From Flavobacteriales bacterium (lineage in GTDB: Bacteria > Bacteroidota > Bacteroidia > Flavobacteriales_D > Sanyastnellaceae), in the NCBI GenBank assembly GCA_022447625.1, contig JAKVAX010000006.1, positions 145,103-209,102 of the forward strand: a stretch of DNA of 64,000 nt. Direction: 5' to 3'. Positions 1 to 8,623 of the stretch are shown here, one piece after another (position 1 is the stretch's first letter; each line of letters begins with the position of its first letter). The notes below the pieces were generated by a model. The model was not told where the DNA came from. It searched no databases and saw only the letters and a program-made list of their open reading frames with translations. The position numbers were made by a program, and so were the translations under genes.

Positions 1-2
1 TC

Positions 3-209
3 TTGAGTCTAGACGGACGTTACTTCGACCAAGTGACAGAAGACTTGAGCATTCTTTATCAAGTGAATGCACGAATTCTAAGCGAAATGGAAAGAGAGCA
101 TCCTGACGACCCATTGAGCATTGAACTTTCGGAAAGACTCGGCGAAATCGAAAAAGCCATTGACCGAAAAGAACAAGAATTGAAAGACTTAGGAACGGTA
201 AGTTTCTAA
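3..209 (+). CDS. C-terminal part of an unknown protein, cut by the window edge
   Basis: The frame is open to the left edge, so the TTG at position 3 need not be the true start. The 68 visible residues are hydrophilic and acidic, with a likely helical stretch rich in Glu and Lys towards the end. I recognise no family. The gene is followed two bases later by a very strong hairpin terminator, which supports it being a real gene that ends a transcript. Confidence 0.55.
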   Translation: MSLDGRYFDQVTEDLSILYQVNARILSEMEREHPDDPLSIELSERLGEIEKAIDRKEQELKDLGTVSF

Positions 210-210
210 A

Positions 211-248
211 CTAAGAAAGCCGGCTTTAGCCGGCTTTCTTAGTTCTTA
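211..248. terminator. Strong intrinsic terminator hairpin
   Basis: A perfect 14-bp inverted repeat (arm CTAAGAAAGCCGGC at 211-224, its complement at 229-242) closes a TTTA loop. Because the stem carries A/T-rich ends on both sides it can work in both directions. It separates the plus gene ending at 209 from the minus-strand small gene ending at 289. Confidence 0.85.
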
Positions 249-288
249 AATGCTCTAAACGTTTGGTGTAAAGCGGTCGTGTAGTTTG

Positions 289-435
289 TTAGCTGTTAAT
301 AGTTACTTCTTTGTATCCACGAGGAAAGCGAGCTCTACTTCGCACCTCTTTGTGATACTTCTCCCACAACGGACCACTGAAGTCGTAAGGATCACGCTCC
401 TTACCGTGCTCTTGGTATTGGCTGTTTTGATTCAT
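289..435 (-). CDS. Small hydrophilic protein of 48 residues
   Basis: An ATG at 435 opens a 48-codon frame ending in TAA at 289. The product begins MNQNSQYQEHGKERDPYDF and is rich in Tyr, Glu, Lys and Arg, with a motif FSGPLWEKYHKE and a basic segment RSRARFPRGYK; it has no signal peptide or membrane segment. The aromatic/charged composition and the position in front of a bidirectional terminator make a real small protein plausible. I do not recognise a family and no clear promoter or ribosome site is visible, so it could still be a chance frame. Confidence 0.5.
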   Translation of the reverse strand: MNQNSQYQEHGKERDPYDFSGPLWEKYHKEVRSRARFPRGYKEVTINS

Positions 436-614
436 AAGTCTTGAAGTTGAAGTGTTTCATTAGTAACACTTACACATGTATCAAATGGTTGCACTACCGT
501 TACAAAGGTTGGTGATTTTGATGTAGATTAAGCCTCGCTAACATTATTGCATCGTAGGGCTAATCTGACATTCTATAAGGGATACGTTCTTACCCACGCC
601 TTAAATCATGCGTG

Positions 615-622
615 TACATTTG
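615..622 (+). promoter_or_regulatory. Bacteroidota -7 element TACATTTG
   Basis: TACATTTG fits the TAnnTTTG consensus used by the Bacteroidota primary sigma factor. It lies 28 bases upstream of the response regulator start, giving a short leader. No convincing -33 TTG could be fixed. Confidence 0.5.
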
Positions 623-650
623 AGACTGTATTCCCAAGAGAAGACAACTA

Positions 651-1994
651 ATGGCACAACCATTCAACATATTTATTGTCGAAGACGACCTCTGGTACGG
701 GGAAGTTCTGGAGTATTTGCTCAAGCTGAATCCAGAATACAATGTAGAGAAGTTCACTTCAGGTAAAGACTGTATCAAGAATCTGCACAAACGTCCGTCG
801 TTGGTGACACTTGATTATTCTCTTGATGATATGACCGGTATTGAAGTAATGCGTCAAATCAAGCAGTTTGATGCAGAAATCCCTGTGGTAGTGATCTCAG
901 GTCAGGAGGATGTCTCAACAGCCGTAAACCTCCTTCGTGAAGGGGCTTATGATTACATCGTGAAGGATGACGACGCAAAAGATCGTCTGTGGAATGTTGT
1001 CAAGAATATCCGCGAGAAGAAAGATCTACAAGCTGAGCTTGAAGGACTTCGAGAGGAGATCGGTGCGCGTTATGATTTTGCCAATCTTATTGGTACCAGC
1101 CAGCCAATCCAGAAAGTGAAGAAGCTGATGGAGAAGGCGGTGAATACCAACATTACTGTTTCCATCAATGGAGAAACAGGTACAGGTAAGGAAGTTGTTG
1201 CCAAGGGAATCCACTACAATTCAACGCGGAAGAAGAAGCCATTTATTGCGGTAAACGTAGCAGCCATTCCTTCAGAGTTGATTGAAAGTGAACTCTTCGG
1301 GTATGAGAAAGGTGCCTTCACCGGTGCTGAAACTGCGCGTAAAGGAAAGTTTGAAGAAGCTGATGATGGTACACTCTTCCTAGATGAGATTGGTGAGATG
1401 GATCCAGCAATGCAGAGTAAACTACTGCGGGCAATACAGGAAAAAGAGATTACCCGAATTGGTGGTAATGCAACGAAAAAAGTGAACGTTCGCTTGATTG
1501 TTGCAACACATAAAAATCTCTCTGAAGAGGTGGAGAACGGAAATTTTAGGGAAGACCTTTACTATCGCTTATTAGGTCTCCCAATTATTCTTCCTCCGCT
1601 CCGTGAGCGAGGAAATGATATTCTCATGCTTGCCCGATTCTTTGTGGATGCATTTAGTAAAGACAATGGATTAGGCAACGTGGAGATCACAGAAGAAGCA
1701 CGTCAGAAGTTGTTGAAGTATCCCTTCCCGGGGAACGTTCGTGAGCTGAAGGCATTGATGGAGCTGGCTGCAGTGATGTCAAGCAATGGAGTCATCGAAT
1801 CTGACGATATCACATTCACCTCTACCCGAGGAATTTCCGGATTACTTTCTGAAGAACGTTCCTTGAGAGAATACACCACGAGTATTATCAAGCACTTTTT
1901 AGACAAATATGACAACAACGTTTTGCTCGTTGCTCGGAAGCTAGATATCGGTAAATCCACGATTTACCGAATGCTGAAGAATGAGGAGATCTGA
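651..1994 (+). CDS. Sigma-54-dependent response regulator (NtrC/AtoC family)
   Basis: This 447-residue protein should switch on sigma-54 promoters when phosphorylated. Domains in order are a receiver domain (about 1-125, phospho-acceptor Asp55 in TLDYS), an AAA+ sigma-54 activation domain (about 145-375) and a Fis-type helix-turn-helix at the C-terminus (about 405-445). The AAA+ part shows Walker A GETGTGKE at 174-181, the sigma-54 contact loop GAFTGA at 221-226 and Walker B LFLDEIGEM. All key residues are present. A -7 element lies just upstream. The gene runs into a FIST-domain gene and a hybrid histidine kinase, so the three probably form one sensory operon. The phosphate may come from the kinase's Hpt domain, which is an inference from position. 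Confidence 0.9.
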   Translation: MAQPFNIFIVEDDLWYGEVLEYLLKLNPEYNVEKFTSGKDCIKNLHKRPSLVTLDYSLDDMTGIEVMRQIKQFDAEIPVVVISGQEDVSTAVNLLREGAYDYIVKDDDAKDRLWNVVKNIREKKDLQAELEGLREEIGARYDFANLIGTSQPIQKVKKLMEKAVNTNITVSINGETGTGKEVVAKGIHYNSTRKKKPFIAVNVAAIPSELIESELFGYEKGAFTGAETARKGKFEEADDGTLFLDEIGEMDPAMQSKLLRAIQEKEITRIGGNATKKVNVRLIVATHKNLSEEVENGNFREDLYYRLLGLPIILPPLRERGNDILMLARFFVDAFSKDNGLGNVEITEEARQKLLKYPFPGNVRELKALMELAAVMSSNGVIESDDITFTSTRGISGLLSEERSLREYTTSIIKHFLDKYDNNVLLVARKLDIGKSTIYRMLKNEEI

Positions 1995-2007
1995 AAAACC
2001 ACTGACT

Positions 2008-3138
2008 ATGAATGTTTCTCAAATGAGATGGTCGGCATCCGGTGGATGGACGACCCCAGACGGATCCGCTCCAAACCCACAGCTGGTCTTAGCCTTCGGA
2101 GGGATTGATGTAGTGTTCGAAAACACGCATTATGAGCATCTTCGATCTAATTTTCCTGAGGCAAACATCGTAATGGCTTCCACTGCGGGAGAAATTGACA
2201 ACGATGAGGTAAACGATGAAACCATCATCGCAAACCTCCTTCAGTTTGACAGCACTGAGATCGTCGCACACATGCTACCAGTAGATGTTGCTTCTGACAG
2301 CCGTGAACTCGGACAAAACCTCGGACAACAGTTTGATACGACCGACCTGCGTCATGTATTGGTGATTTCCGACGGTTCGAAGGTAAACGGTGATCAGCTG
2401 GTAGCTGGTTTGAATGCTAGCCTTCCTGAAGGTGTACTTGTGACTGGTGGTCTTGCAGCAGATGCAGGTCGATTCACAAAGACTTTCGTTGGTCTAAATG
2501 GTACTCCTGAATCAGGAAATGTCGTTGTCATCGGTTTCTATGGAAGTAGAATCAAAATCGGACATGGTTCGATGGGGGGGTGGGACGAATTCGGTCCGGT
2601 CCGTAGCATTACCAAGTCAGAAGGTAACGTACTTCATGAGCTTGACGGAAGGCCAGCGTTGGAAATCTACAAGGATTACCTTGGAGATAAAGCGAAAGAC
2701 CTTCCAGGAGCAGCGCTGCTATTCCCATTGAACATTTATGTGGAAGGGGATGTCACTCTGGTGCGAACGATTCTAAGTATCGACGATGAAACAGGAACCA
2801 TGACATTTGCCGGAGACATTCCTGAAGGTAATCAAGCGCGTTTTATGATGGCGAACTTCGACCGATTGGTGGAAGGAGCAGAAAAGGCAGCACAATTCGG
2901 ACTACAGTCGATTGACGGAGAAAGCCCTGATTTCGTACTAATGATTAGCTGTGTAGGACGAAAAATGGTGCTTGGTCATCGCGTAGAAGATGAAGTGGAA
3001 GCAGTATGCGATTTCTTCGGTGAGAAGCCATGCTACTCAGGATTCTACAGCAATGGAGAGATTACTCCAGTTAATGGTAAAGTAGAGTGTTCTCTGCACA
3101 ACCAGACGATGACAATCACGACATATAGAGAAGAATAA
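2008..3138 (+). CDS. FIST-domain sensory protein
   Basis: The 376-residue product matches the FIST_N plus FIST_C arrangement: a region around VLAFGG and the MASTAGEI motif in the N half, then GGLAADAGRF, and a C half with FVLMISCVGRK and GFYSNGEI. FIST proteins are thought to sense small ligands and to pass the signal to kinases or diguanylate cyclases. The frame also allows a start at 1981, overlapping the regulator's stop by 14 bases, but the ATG at 2008 gives a typical N-terminus. It has no signal peptide or membrane segment, so it is cytoplasmic. Its TAA touches the TTG start of the hybrid kinase, suggesting translational coupling and a direct FIST-to-kinase signal route. The ligand cannot be told from sequence. 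Confidence 0.85.
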   Translation: MNVSQMRWSASGGWTTPDGSAPNPQLVLAFGGIDVVFENTHYEHLRSNFPEANIVMASTAGEIDNDEVNDETIIANLLQFDSTEIVAHMLPVDVASDSRELGQNLGQQFDTTDLRHVLVISDGSKVNGDQLVAGLNASLPEGVLVTGGLAADAGRFTKTFVGLNGTPESGNVVVIGFYGSRIKIGHGSMGGWDEFGPVRSITKSEGNVLHELDGRPALEIYKDYLGDKAKDLPGAALLFPLNIYVEGDVTLVRTILSIDDETGTMTFAGDIPEGNQARFMMANFDRLVEGAEKAAQFGLQSIDGESPDFVLMISCVGRKMVLGHRVEDEVEAVCDFFGEKPCYSGFYSNGEITPVNGKVECSLHNQTMTITTYREE

Positions 3139-5343
3139 TTGATCGTCAATAAGGGACAATATAGCCGATTACTTTCCCGTCAATTGAGGAAGCATTTCGG
3201 GTCGTTGGAGAACGTTCCGCTCGACCTGCTGCCTTTCCTTGATGTGGTGGAAAGCTCATACGCTCACTTTGAAGAGAACTATTCTTTGCTTCAACACGCG
3301 ACCGAGGTCAGTTCTCGTGAGTTGACCGAGATCAACAGTGAGCTCCGTAAACAAACTATGCAGGCACAGCTGGTGTTGGATGCATTGAAGTTTTCCATCA
3401 ATGATCTCAGCGGGGGTAATGAAGACCTCGATAGCGAAGATGTATTGAGCGTGATCGACGTGCTACGTGCTGAAATCACCAGGCGTAAAAATGCCGAGCA
3501 GCAGATTGCCCTGAGTGAACATAAGTACCGAGGAATTATTGAAAACCTCTCTCTCGGTTTGATTGAAACTGACAACGAAGATCGCATTACCAAGGTATAT
3601 GACCAGTTCGTTGAAATGATCGGTTACGAAGCAGATGAACTCTTAGGTCAAAGGGTATTTGAGTTATTCGTTCCGAAAGAGGAGCAAGAGAAGTTCAATC
3701 AGCAGATGTCAAACCGAAAAGAAGGGGTGGCAGGTGCTTACGAAGCAAAGCTTGTTCGGAAGGATGGAAAAGAAATCTGGGTGATTATCTCGGCAGCACC
3801 AATCGTTTCTACGGAAGGTGAAGTAGTAGGGTCTATAGGACTACATTTTGATATTTCAGAACGCAAGCAGATGGAAGAAGCCCTAATCACTGCCCGTGAA
3901 GATGCTGAAGCTGCACTTGCATCCCGAGATCAGTTCTTGGCGAATATCAGTCACGAAATTCGTACTCCAATGAATGCCATTATGGGTATGGCCGGTCTCC
4001 TTGGTAAAGCTTCCTTGAATATCGAGGAACGCAAGTACCAGGAAGCTATCGTGACCTCAGCTAAGAACCTTCTGGTTATAATTAACGACGTACTTGATGT
4101 CTCTAAACTGAACTCTGGCAAATTCGTCCTGGAGTCAGTTCGGTTCGATTTCAATAAGACTGTTAGTGACACCGTGAAGGCTCTGGAACAGACGGCCGCG
4201 GTGAAAGATATCTATATCAAAGCGGAAATTGACCCTGCCATCAACCAATGGCGTATGGGTGATCATGTGCGTTTGGCTCAGGTGGTTACAAACCTCGCCG
4301 GAAATGCCATCAAATTTACCGAGGATGGGGGGGTGACCATTAAGATCACCGAACCATCTAAAGAACGACTTCGAGTTGAAGTGATTGATACCGGAGTGGG
4401 CATCGCTAAAGACAAACTAGGGTCAATCTTCGAAGATTTCACGCAGGAAGATGATAAGGTGACGCGTAAATATGGAGGTACCGGACTCGGTCTTTCCATC
4501 TGTCGTCAATTAGTAGATTTATTCGGTGGTGAAATTGGCGTTGATTCAGAGAAAGGAAAAGGGTCGAACTTCTGGTTTGAAATTCCACTCGAAATTGGGA
4601 ATGAGGTTAAGAAAGTGGCGAAAGCAACAATTGAGCAATTAGACGGAGTGCGCGTGCTTCTTGTCGAAGACAACGAAATGAACAGGTTCCTAGCCCGCAC
4701 TATTCTGAATAGATGGGGGGTGATCCTTACCGAAGCTGTCAATGGTTTCGAAGCGGTTGAGGCGCTTAAGAATGACTTCTTCGATGTGGTCTTGATGGAC
4801 CTTCAAATGCCTGAATGTGACGGTATGACAGCCACGAAGTTGATTCGCGAAGAACTCCGTCAAATGGTGCCAATAATCGCTCTAACTGCCAATGCCTTGG
4901 CAGGTGAACGTCAGCGATGCCTTGACGCCGGAATGAGTGGTTACCTATCGAAGCCTTTTGCTCCAGAATCACTCAATCAGACCATTCGCCATGCCATTTC
5001 AAATGAAGATCTCGTTGAGATTGATCAAGAGTCCGGGTTGTCAAAACTACGCGAGCAAATGTACGGTGACTTCGCACCTTTCCTTGAAGTAGTGAATGAC
5101 AGTTTGAAGTCACACGAAGAAAGGATTGACCAAGCTGTCAAGGCTGAAGATTGGGAAAGACTCGCTGAATTAGCGCATTCGGTACGTCCAACACTCAGTA
5201 TTGTAGGAGCGTCTAATCTGGCGAAGACTCTAGCACACGTTGAACATGCCGTAAGCCATGAGCGTTACGAGATGTTAGAGCTTCAAGGAAAAGAGTTGCT
5301 GAATCGCTACAAGGAACTCTTAGAGAGAATCCCAAAAGAGTAA
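3139..5343 (+). CDS. Soluble hybrid histidine kinase (PAS-HisKA-HATPase-REC-Hpt)
   Basis: The product has 734 residues and no membrane segment. Order: an N-terminal helical region (1-120, partly coiled coil), a PAS domain (about 125-245), HisKA with the phospho-acceptor His272 in NISHEIRTPMN, a HATPase domain with GTGLGLSICRQLV, a receiver domain with phospho-acceptor Asp554 in VLMDLQMP, and an Hpt domain with probable acceptor His680 in AHSVRPTLS. It therefore carries a full His-Asp-His relay, and the natural last acceptor is the NtrC-type regulator two genes upstream. The TTG start directly follows the FIST stop codon. FIST proteins coupled to cytoplasmic hybrid kinases are known in outline, but what this set senses and controls is not evident. 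Confidence 0.9.
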   Translation: MIVNKGQYSRLLSRQLRKHFGSLENVPLDLLPFLDVVESSYAHFEENYSLLQHATEVSSRELTEINSELRKQTMQAQLVLDALKFSINDLSGGNEDLDSEDVLSVIDVLRAEITRRKNAEQQIALSEHKYRGIIENLSLGLIETDNEDRITKVYDQFVEMIGYEADELLGQRVFELFVPKEEQEKFNQQMSNRKEGVAGAYEAKLVRKDGKEIWVIISAAPIVSTEGEVVGSIGLHFDISERKQMEEALITAREDAEAALASRDQFLANISHEIRTPMNAIMGMAGLLGKASLNIEERKYQEAIVTSAKNLLVIINDVLDVSKLNSGKFVLESVRFDFNKTVSDTVKALEQTAAVKDIYIKAEIDPAINQWRMGDHVRLAQVVTNLAGNAIKFTEDGGVTIKITEPSKERLRVEVIDTGVGIAKDKLGSIFEDFTQEDDKVTRKYGGTGLGLSICRQLVDLFGGEIGVDSEKGKGSNFWFEIPLEIGNEVKKVAKATIEQLDGVRVLLVEDNEMNRFLARTILNRWGVILTEAVNGFEAVEALKNDFFDVVLMDLQMPECDGMTATKLIREELRQMVPIIALTANALAGERQRCLDAGMSGYLSKPFAPESLNQTIRHAISNEDLVEIDQESGLSKLREQMYGDFAPFLEVVNDSLKSHEERIDQAVKAEDWERLAELAHSVRPTLSIVGASNLAKTLAHVEHAVSHERYEMLELQGKELLNRYKELLERIPKE

Positions 5344-5643
5344 TTACTTCTCTGAACGAACCAAACGCAAGGTCTGCACCTGGTTCTCTCCAATAAGATG
5401 TACAAAGTAGATTCCTTCTGGAATCATCGTAAGATCCACGTCTTGATGGCGTGATTTACCCATTTCAATAAGCACCTTTCCTTGCATGTCTAAGATACGT
5501 AGTTCTACAGGCACAGAAGTGCTGATTTCACAATAGTTTCTGGCAGGATTCGGAGAGATCATCGCATTCAATGATACATCTTGACTCAACCCAATCACTG
5601 GGATAGAAAGCAAAAACAGACTGGTGAAAATGAGTTTACGCAT
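5344..5643 (-). CDS. Stand-alone type IX sorting-domain protein
   Basis: This 99-residue protein is a signal peptide (about 1-20, ending near GLSQ) followed at once by a type A type IX secretion C-terminal domain: MISPNPARNY, LRILDMQGKV, the segment PEGIYFVHL and a basic end TLRLVRSEK. There is no cargo between them. Such domains normally sit at the end of much larger proteins. It could be the remnant of a larger secreted protein or a genuine mini-substrate. Its stop codon abuts the hybrid kinase stop with no spacer (TAATTA), a tail-to-tail arrangement without a visible terminator. Confidence 0.8.
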   Translation of the reverse strand: MRKLIFTSLFLLSIPVIGLSQDVSLNAMISPNPARNYCEISTSVPVELRILDMQGKVLIEMGKSRHQDVDLTMIPEGIYFVHLIGENQVQTLRLVRSEK

Positions 5644-5696
5644 GTTTCATTATACGGAACCTGCGTAAAAGAGTTCCCTTTGACTACTTTCGCACC

Positions 5697-6776
5697 GTGA
5701 AGAAGATCGCCATCGTTATTGGAACGCGTCCTAACTTCATCAAGGTGACGCAAATGAAGAAGGTCGGTGCTGAATTGGGTATCGACGTCTCTATCGTGCA
5801 TACAGGTCAGCATTATGACCATAACATGGCCACGGTTTTCTTTGATCAATTCGGTTTACGACCTGATCACGTGTTGTCGCTCAATGAACGTCGTCCTTCA
5901 CAGCAGTTGGGTGAGAATATCGTTGCATTAGCGAATTTCTTTGAAGAGCTTCAACCTGAATTAGTCATGGTGGTGGGAGATGTGAACTCCACATTAGCTG
6001 GTGCCTTGGCTGCTCAGAAAGCAGGTTTTCCAATCTCCCATCTCGAAAGTGGGTTGCGTTCCCTCGATAGAGGAATGCCAGAAGAAATAAATCGCATTCT
6101 AACCGATGAAATCACTGATCACTTCTTCGTTACTGAGGCCAGTGGTGCCAAGCATTTATTAGCCGAAGGTAAGCAAGAAGCCGCCATTCATATGGTAGGG
6201 AACACGATGATTGATACTATGGTGGCCTTCGAAGATGAGATTGATGCTTCTTCTATTCTCGATGATTTAAGCCTAACGGCGGAACGCTACGCTTTGATGA
6301 CCTTTCATCGTCCGGCTTTGGTTGATAATGAAGCCGGTTTGAAATCATTGCTGCAACTTCTCACGGAAATTAGCCAATTCCGTTCGATTGTGCTGCCGCT
6401 TCATCCTCGAACAAAAAAGCGCATGGAGGACTTTGGGTTGTGGTTATCATTTGAAGGCTTGAAAGAAGTCCACCTGATCGAACCCATCGGCTATTTCGAG
6501 TTCCAGAAGTTGATCAAATGCGCGAAGTGGGTGCTCACTGATAGCGGCGGTATTCAAGAGGAGACCACCTTCAGACAACTTCCGTGTATAACGCTCAGAC
6601 CAAATACCGAAAGGCCAATTACTATAGACCTCGGTACCAATGTTCTTGCGGAAATTGATGAGGTGATAGGCCATGTAAAGTCGATTGAGGCCGGAACCTT
6701 CAAATCAGGAGAAGTGCCTCCAATGTGGGATGGTCAGGCCACCCGAAGAGTGCTTGAGATTATTCGTTCACTGTAA
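5697..6776 (+). CDS. wecB: UDP-N-acetylglucosamine 2-epimerase (non-hydrolysing)
   Basis: The enzyme interconverts UDP-GlcNAc and UDP-ManNAc for surface polysaccharide. The 359 residues have the family length and motifs: GTRPNFIKV at the N-terminus, HTGQHYD, VVGDVNST, SHLESGLRS with PEEINR, the substrate-binding DSGGIQEE and late TERPITI. The start is GTG at 5697, four bases after a TACTTTCG element that resembles the Bacteroidota -7 box. No other sugar-nucleotide genes are next to it; purN follows after about 70 bases. In Bacteroidota this gene is often found away from capsule clusters. Confidence 0.92.
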   Translation: MKKIAIVIGTRPNFIKVTQMKKVGAELGIDVSIVHTGQHYDHNMATVFFDQFGLRPDHVLSLNERRPSQQLGENIVALANFFEELQPELVMVVGDVNSTLAGALAAQKAGFPISHLESGLRSLDRGMPEEINRILTDEITDHFFVTEASGAKHLLAEGKQEAAIHMVGNTMIDTMVAFEDEIDASSILDDLSLTAERYALMTFHRPALVDNEAGLKSLLQLLTEISQFRSIVLPLHPRTKKRMEDFGLWLSFEGLKEVHLIEPIGYFEFQKLIKCAKWVLTDSGGIQEETTFRQLPCITLRPNTERPITIDLGTNVLAEIDEVIGHVKSIEAGTFKSGEVPPMWDGQATRRVLEIIRSL

Positions 6777-6825
6777 TTGTCGGAATCTTTTTTGTAGACG
6801 CGATTCAGGAGCTCCCTGAACGCAC

Positions 6826-6833
6826 TAGCTTTG
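6826..6833 (+). promoter_or_regulatory. -7 element TAGCTTTG before purN
   Basis: TAGCTTTG matches TAnnTTTG and lies 11 bases before the purN ATG, so the transcript would have almost no leader, as is common in this phylum. Confidence 0.5.
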
Positions 6834-6844
6834 CATTGAATTTT

Positions 6845-7411
6845 ATGAAAAAACGCATCGCCATATTCGCTTCCGGTGGGGGAAGTAACGCCGCTCGAAT
6901 CATTGATCACCTGAAAGACAGTCAGTTGGCAGAGGTCGTTCATGTACTGTCGAATCGTAAGTCTGCGGGTGTTCACGCTATCGCGGAATCGGGTGGGGTT
7001 CCATCGATGAGTTTCAATCGTTCAGCGCTTGAAGAAGGGGGAGTTACCTCTTTCCTAACGAGCCAAAACATTGACTTGGTAGTACTTGCAGGATTTCTGA
7101 TGAAAATCCCTGACAATCTGCTTAGGGCATTTCCAGACCGCATTGTAAACATTCATCCAGCACTGCTCCCTAATTATGGAGGTAAAGGAATGTATGGAGT
7201 GAATGTGCATGAAGCAGTGAAAGCAGCCGGAGAAAAAGAATCGGGAATGACAATTCATTTGGTGAATGAGAATTACGACGAAGGTAAGCTGCTGTTTCAG
7301 GCGAAAATAGCTATCAACGACGATGATGACGCTTCCGCGATAGCGAAAAAAGTATTGCAATTAGAACACCGCTTCTACCCTCAAATTGTAGAAGCCTTAT
7401 GTAAAGCGTGA
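6845..7411 (+). CDS. purN: Phosphoribosylglycinamide formyltransferase
   Basis: PurN transfers a formyl group from 10-formyl-THF to GAR in purine synthesis. The 188 residues begin MKKRIAIFASGGGSN, the phosphate-binding loop, and carry VLAGFLMKIP, NIHPALLP with the catalytic Asn-His, and HLVNENYDEG with the catalytic Asp. A TTG nine bases earlier is also in frame, but the ATG at 6845 gives the standard N-terminus. Two copies of the window's dispersed near-palindrome lie inside it (6976-6988 and 7333-7347). The following MarC gene begins within a few bases, so they are probably co-transcribed. Confidence 0.92.
   Translation: MKKRIAIFASGGGSNAARIIDHLKDSQLAEVVHVLSNRKSAGVHAIAESGGVPSMSFNRSALEEGGVTSFLTSQNIDLVVLAGFLMKIPDNLLRAFPDRIVNIHPALLPNYGGKGMYGVNVHEAVKAAGEKESGMTIHLVNENYDEGKLLFQAKIAINDDDDASAIAKKVLQLEHRFYPQIVEALCKA
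7333..7347. repeat. Dispersed near-palindromic motif, type copy
   Basis: The sequence TTCCGCGATAGCGAA fits TTCCGC-N4-GCG(G)AA. Related copies lie at 6976-6988, 10843-10857, 11931-11943, 20643-20657, 29845-29859, 39134-39148, 44918-44932, 45825-45840, 45879-45892, 51465-51477, 55677-55689 and 55923-55935. All are inside genes. In most, the coding strand reads CGCTANCGCGGAA, which usually encodes Ala-X-Ala-Glu, although the frame differs in the FkbM gene. Confidence 0.65.
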
Positions 7412-7413
7412 TT

Positions 7414-7992
7414 ATGGAATTTACTTGGACGAACTTCTTCTCGGTGACCATGGTTTTGTTCGCGGTTATCGATATCATCGGATCAATTCCGGTGATCTTG
7501 GATGTAAAGAAAAAAGCAGGTGATATCAATGAACTGAGAGCTTCTCTTGTGGCACTGGGTATCATGATTGCCTTCCTGTTTATTGGAGAAAAGCTGATCA
7601 CTTTCCTCGGAATCGATGTCAATTCATTTGCCGTTGCGGGGTCATTCGTCTTGTTCTTCCTAGCCTTGGAAATGGTGCTTGGAGTCGAGTTCTTTAAACA
7701 GGATGAAACAGCGCATAAGACGGCTACCATTGTCCCAATTGCCTTTCCATTGATTGCTGGAGCCGGTAGTATGACGACCATCATCTCGCTCCGCTCAGAA
7801 TTCTCTCAATTGGAGATTGGATTGGCTATTATCGCCAATATGCTCATCGTTTTCTTTGTGTTAAAGCTGACCGATCGAATTGGAAGAGCCTTAGGGGATG
7901 CGGGAATTGCTGTGCTGCGAAAAGCCTTCGGGATTATCCTATTGGCGATTGCGATCAAACTGTTCTCATCTAACGCGAAAATGCTCTTTTAA
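7414..7992 (+). CDS. MarC family integral membrane protein
   Basis: The 192-residue protein has about six hydrophobic segments and the MarC (UPF0056) signature around LFAVIDIIGSIPVI, FLALEMVLG and VPIAFPLIAGAGS. Members were once linked to antibiotic resistance but their function is unknown; a transporter role is only inferred from the fold. A GTG at 7408 would overlap the purN stop, but the ATG at 7414 gives a cleaner N-terminus. The stop codon overlaps the rnhA start by one base (TAATG), which implies coupling. Confidence 0.88.
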   Translation: MEFTWTNFFSVTMVLFAVIDIIGSIPVILDVKKKAGDINELRASLVALGIMIAFLFIGEKLITFLGIDVNSFAVAGSFVLFFLALEMVLGVEFFKQDETAHKTATIVPIAFPLIAGAGSMTTIISLRSEFSQLEIGLAIIANMLIVFFVLKLTDRIGRALGDAGIAVLRKAFGIILLAIAIKLFSSNAKMLF

Positions 7993-8450
7993 TGGAAGTA
8001 GTGGCTTATACCGACGGCGGCGCAAGTGGAAATCCAGGTCCTGGTGGTTATGGAGCGATCCTCATGTGGGGTAAACACCGAAAGGAACTGAGCGAAGGCT
8101 TTCGTCTGACCACCAACAACCGCATGGAGCTACTCGCTGTGATCATGGTGCTTGAAACACTGAAACGCGATGGGCTGTCGGTAGTCATCTATTCAGACAG
8201 TAAATACGTGGTAGACGCGGTATCAAAAGGTTGGGTTTTCAACTGGGAAAAGAAGAACTACAAAGACAAAAAGAACCCTGATCTCTGGAAGCGTTTCCTC
8301 ATCTCATACAGGAAACACAATGTCCGTTTCAATTGGGTAAAAGGCCACGCAGGAGATCCCATGAACGAGCGCGCTGACGAACTCGCGGTCTCAGCCTACC
8401 AAATAGGACCGTTGTTGGTAGACGAAGGCTACGAGGCGATTGCTAAATGA
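7992..8450 (+). CDS. rnhA: Ribonuclease HI
   Basis: RNase HI cuts RNA in RNA-DNA hybrids. The 152 residues have the standard size and the four acidic active-site residues in context: Asp in AYTDGGASGNPG, Glu in NNRMELLA, Asp in YSDSKYVVDAV and Asp near the C-terminus in MNERADELA. The His in WVKGHAG is also present. The gene overlaps the MarC-family gene by one base. A 7-bp-period repeat array begins two bases after its stop. Confidence 0.95.
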   Translation: MEVVAYTDGGASGNPGPGGYGAILMWGKHRKELSEGFRLTTNNRMELLAVIMVLETLKRDGLSVVIYSDSKYVVDAVSKGWVFNWEKKNYKDKKNPDLWKRFLISYRKHNVRFNWVKGHAGDPMNERADELAVSAYQIGPLLVDEGYEAIAK

Positions 8451-8451
8451 T

Positions 8452-8472
8452 GGTGGACGGTAGACGGTAGAC
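8452..8472. repeat. Heptamer array, three units of GGTRGAC
   Basis: Three exact 7-base units of the type GGTAGAC follow the rnhA stop, and a fourth decayed unit follows. Read on the other strand they are GTCTACC-type words, the same family as the arrays at 44501 and 55148. Confidence 0.7.
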
Positions 8473-8535
8473 GGGATGGAAGAGTAACCAAATAAATAAT
8501 TATTTCTAATTAGTGAATGGGGCTATGGTTTAGTT

Positions 8536-8584
8536 CGTTCCACGTTCCAAGCACCGCATTCCGCAATCCGCGCTCCGCACTCCT
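8536..8584. repeat. Heptamer array, seven units with a TCCG core
   Basis: Seven successive 7-base units share a CC core at positions 5-6 (for example CGTTCCA twice, later CATTCCG, CAATCCG). The period is exactly 7 throughout although the words drift. It lies in front of the acyl-CoA dehydrogenase promoter. Confidence 0.75.
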
Positions 8585-8623
8585 AATTTCGAACAATCTT
8601 CTGTGTTGCTGATTACTATTCCG

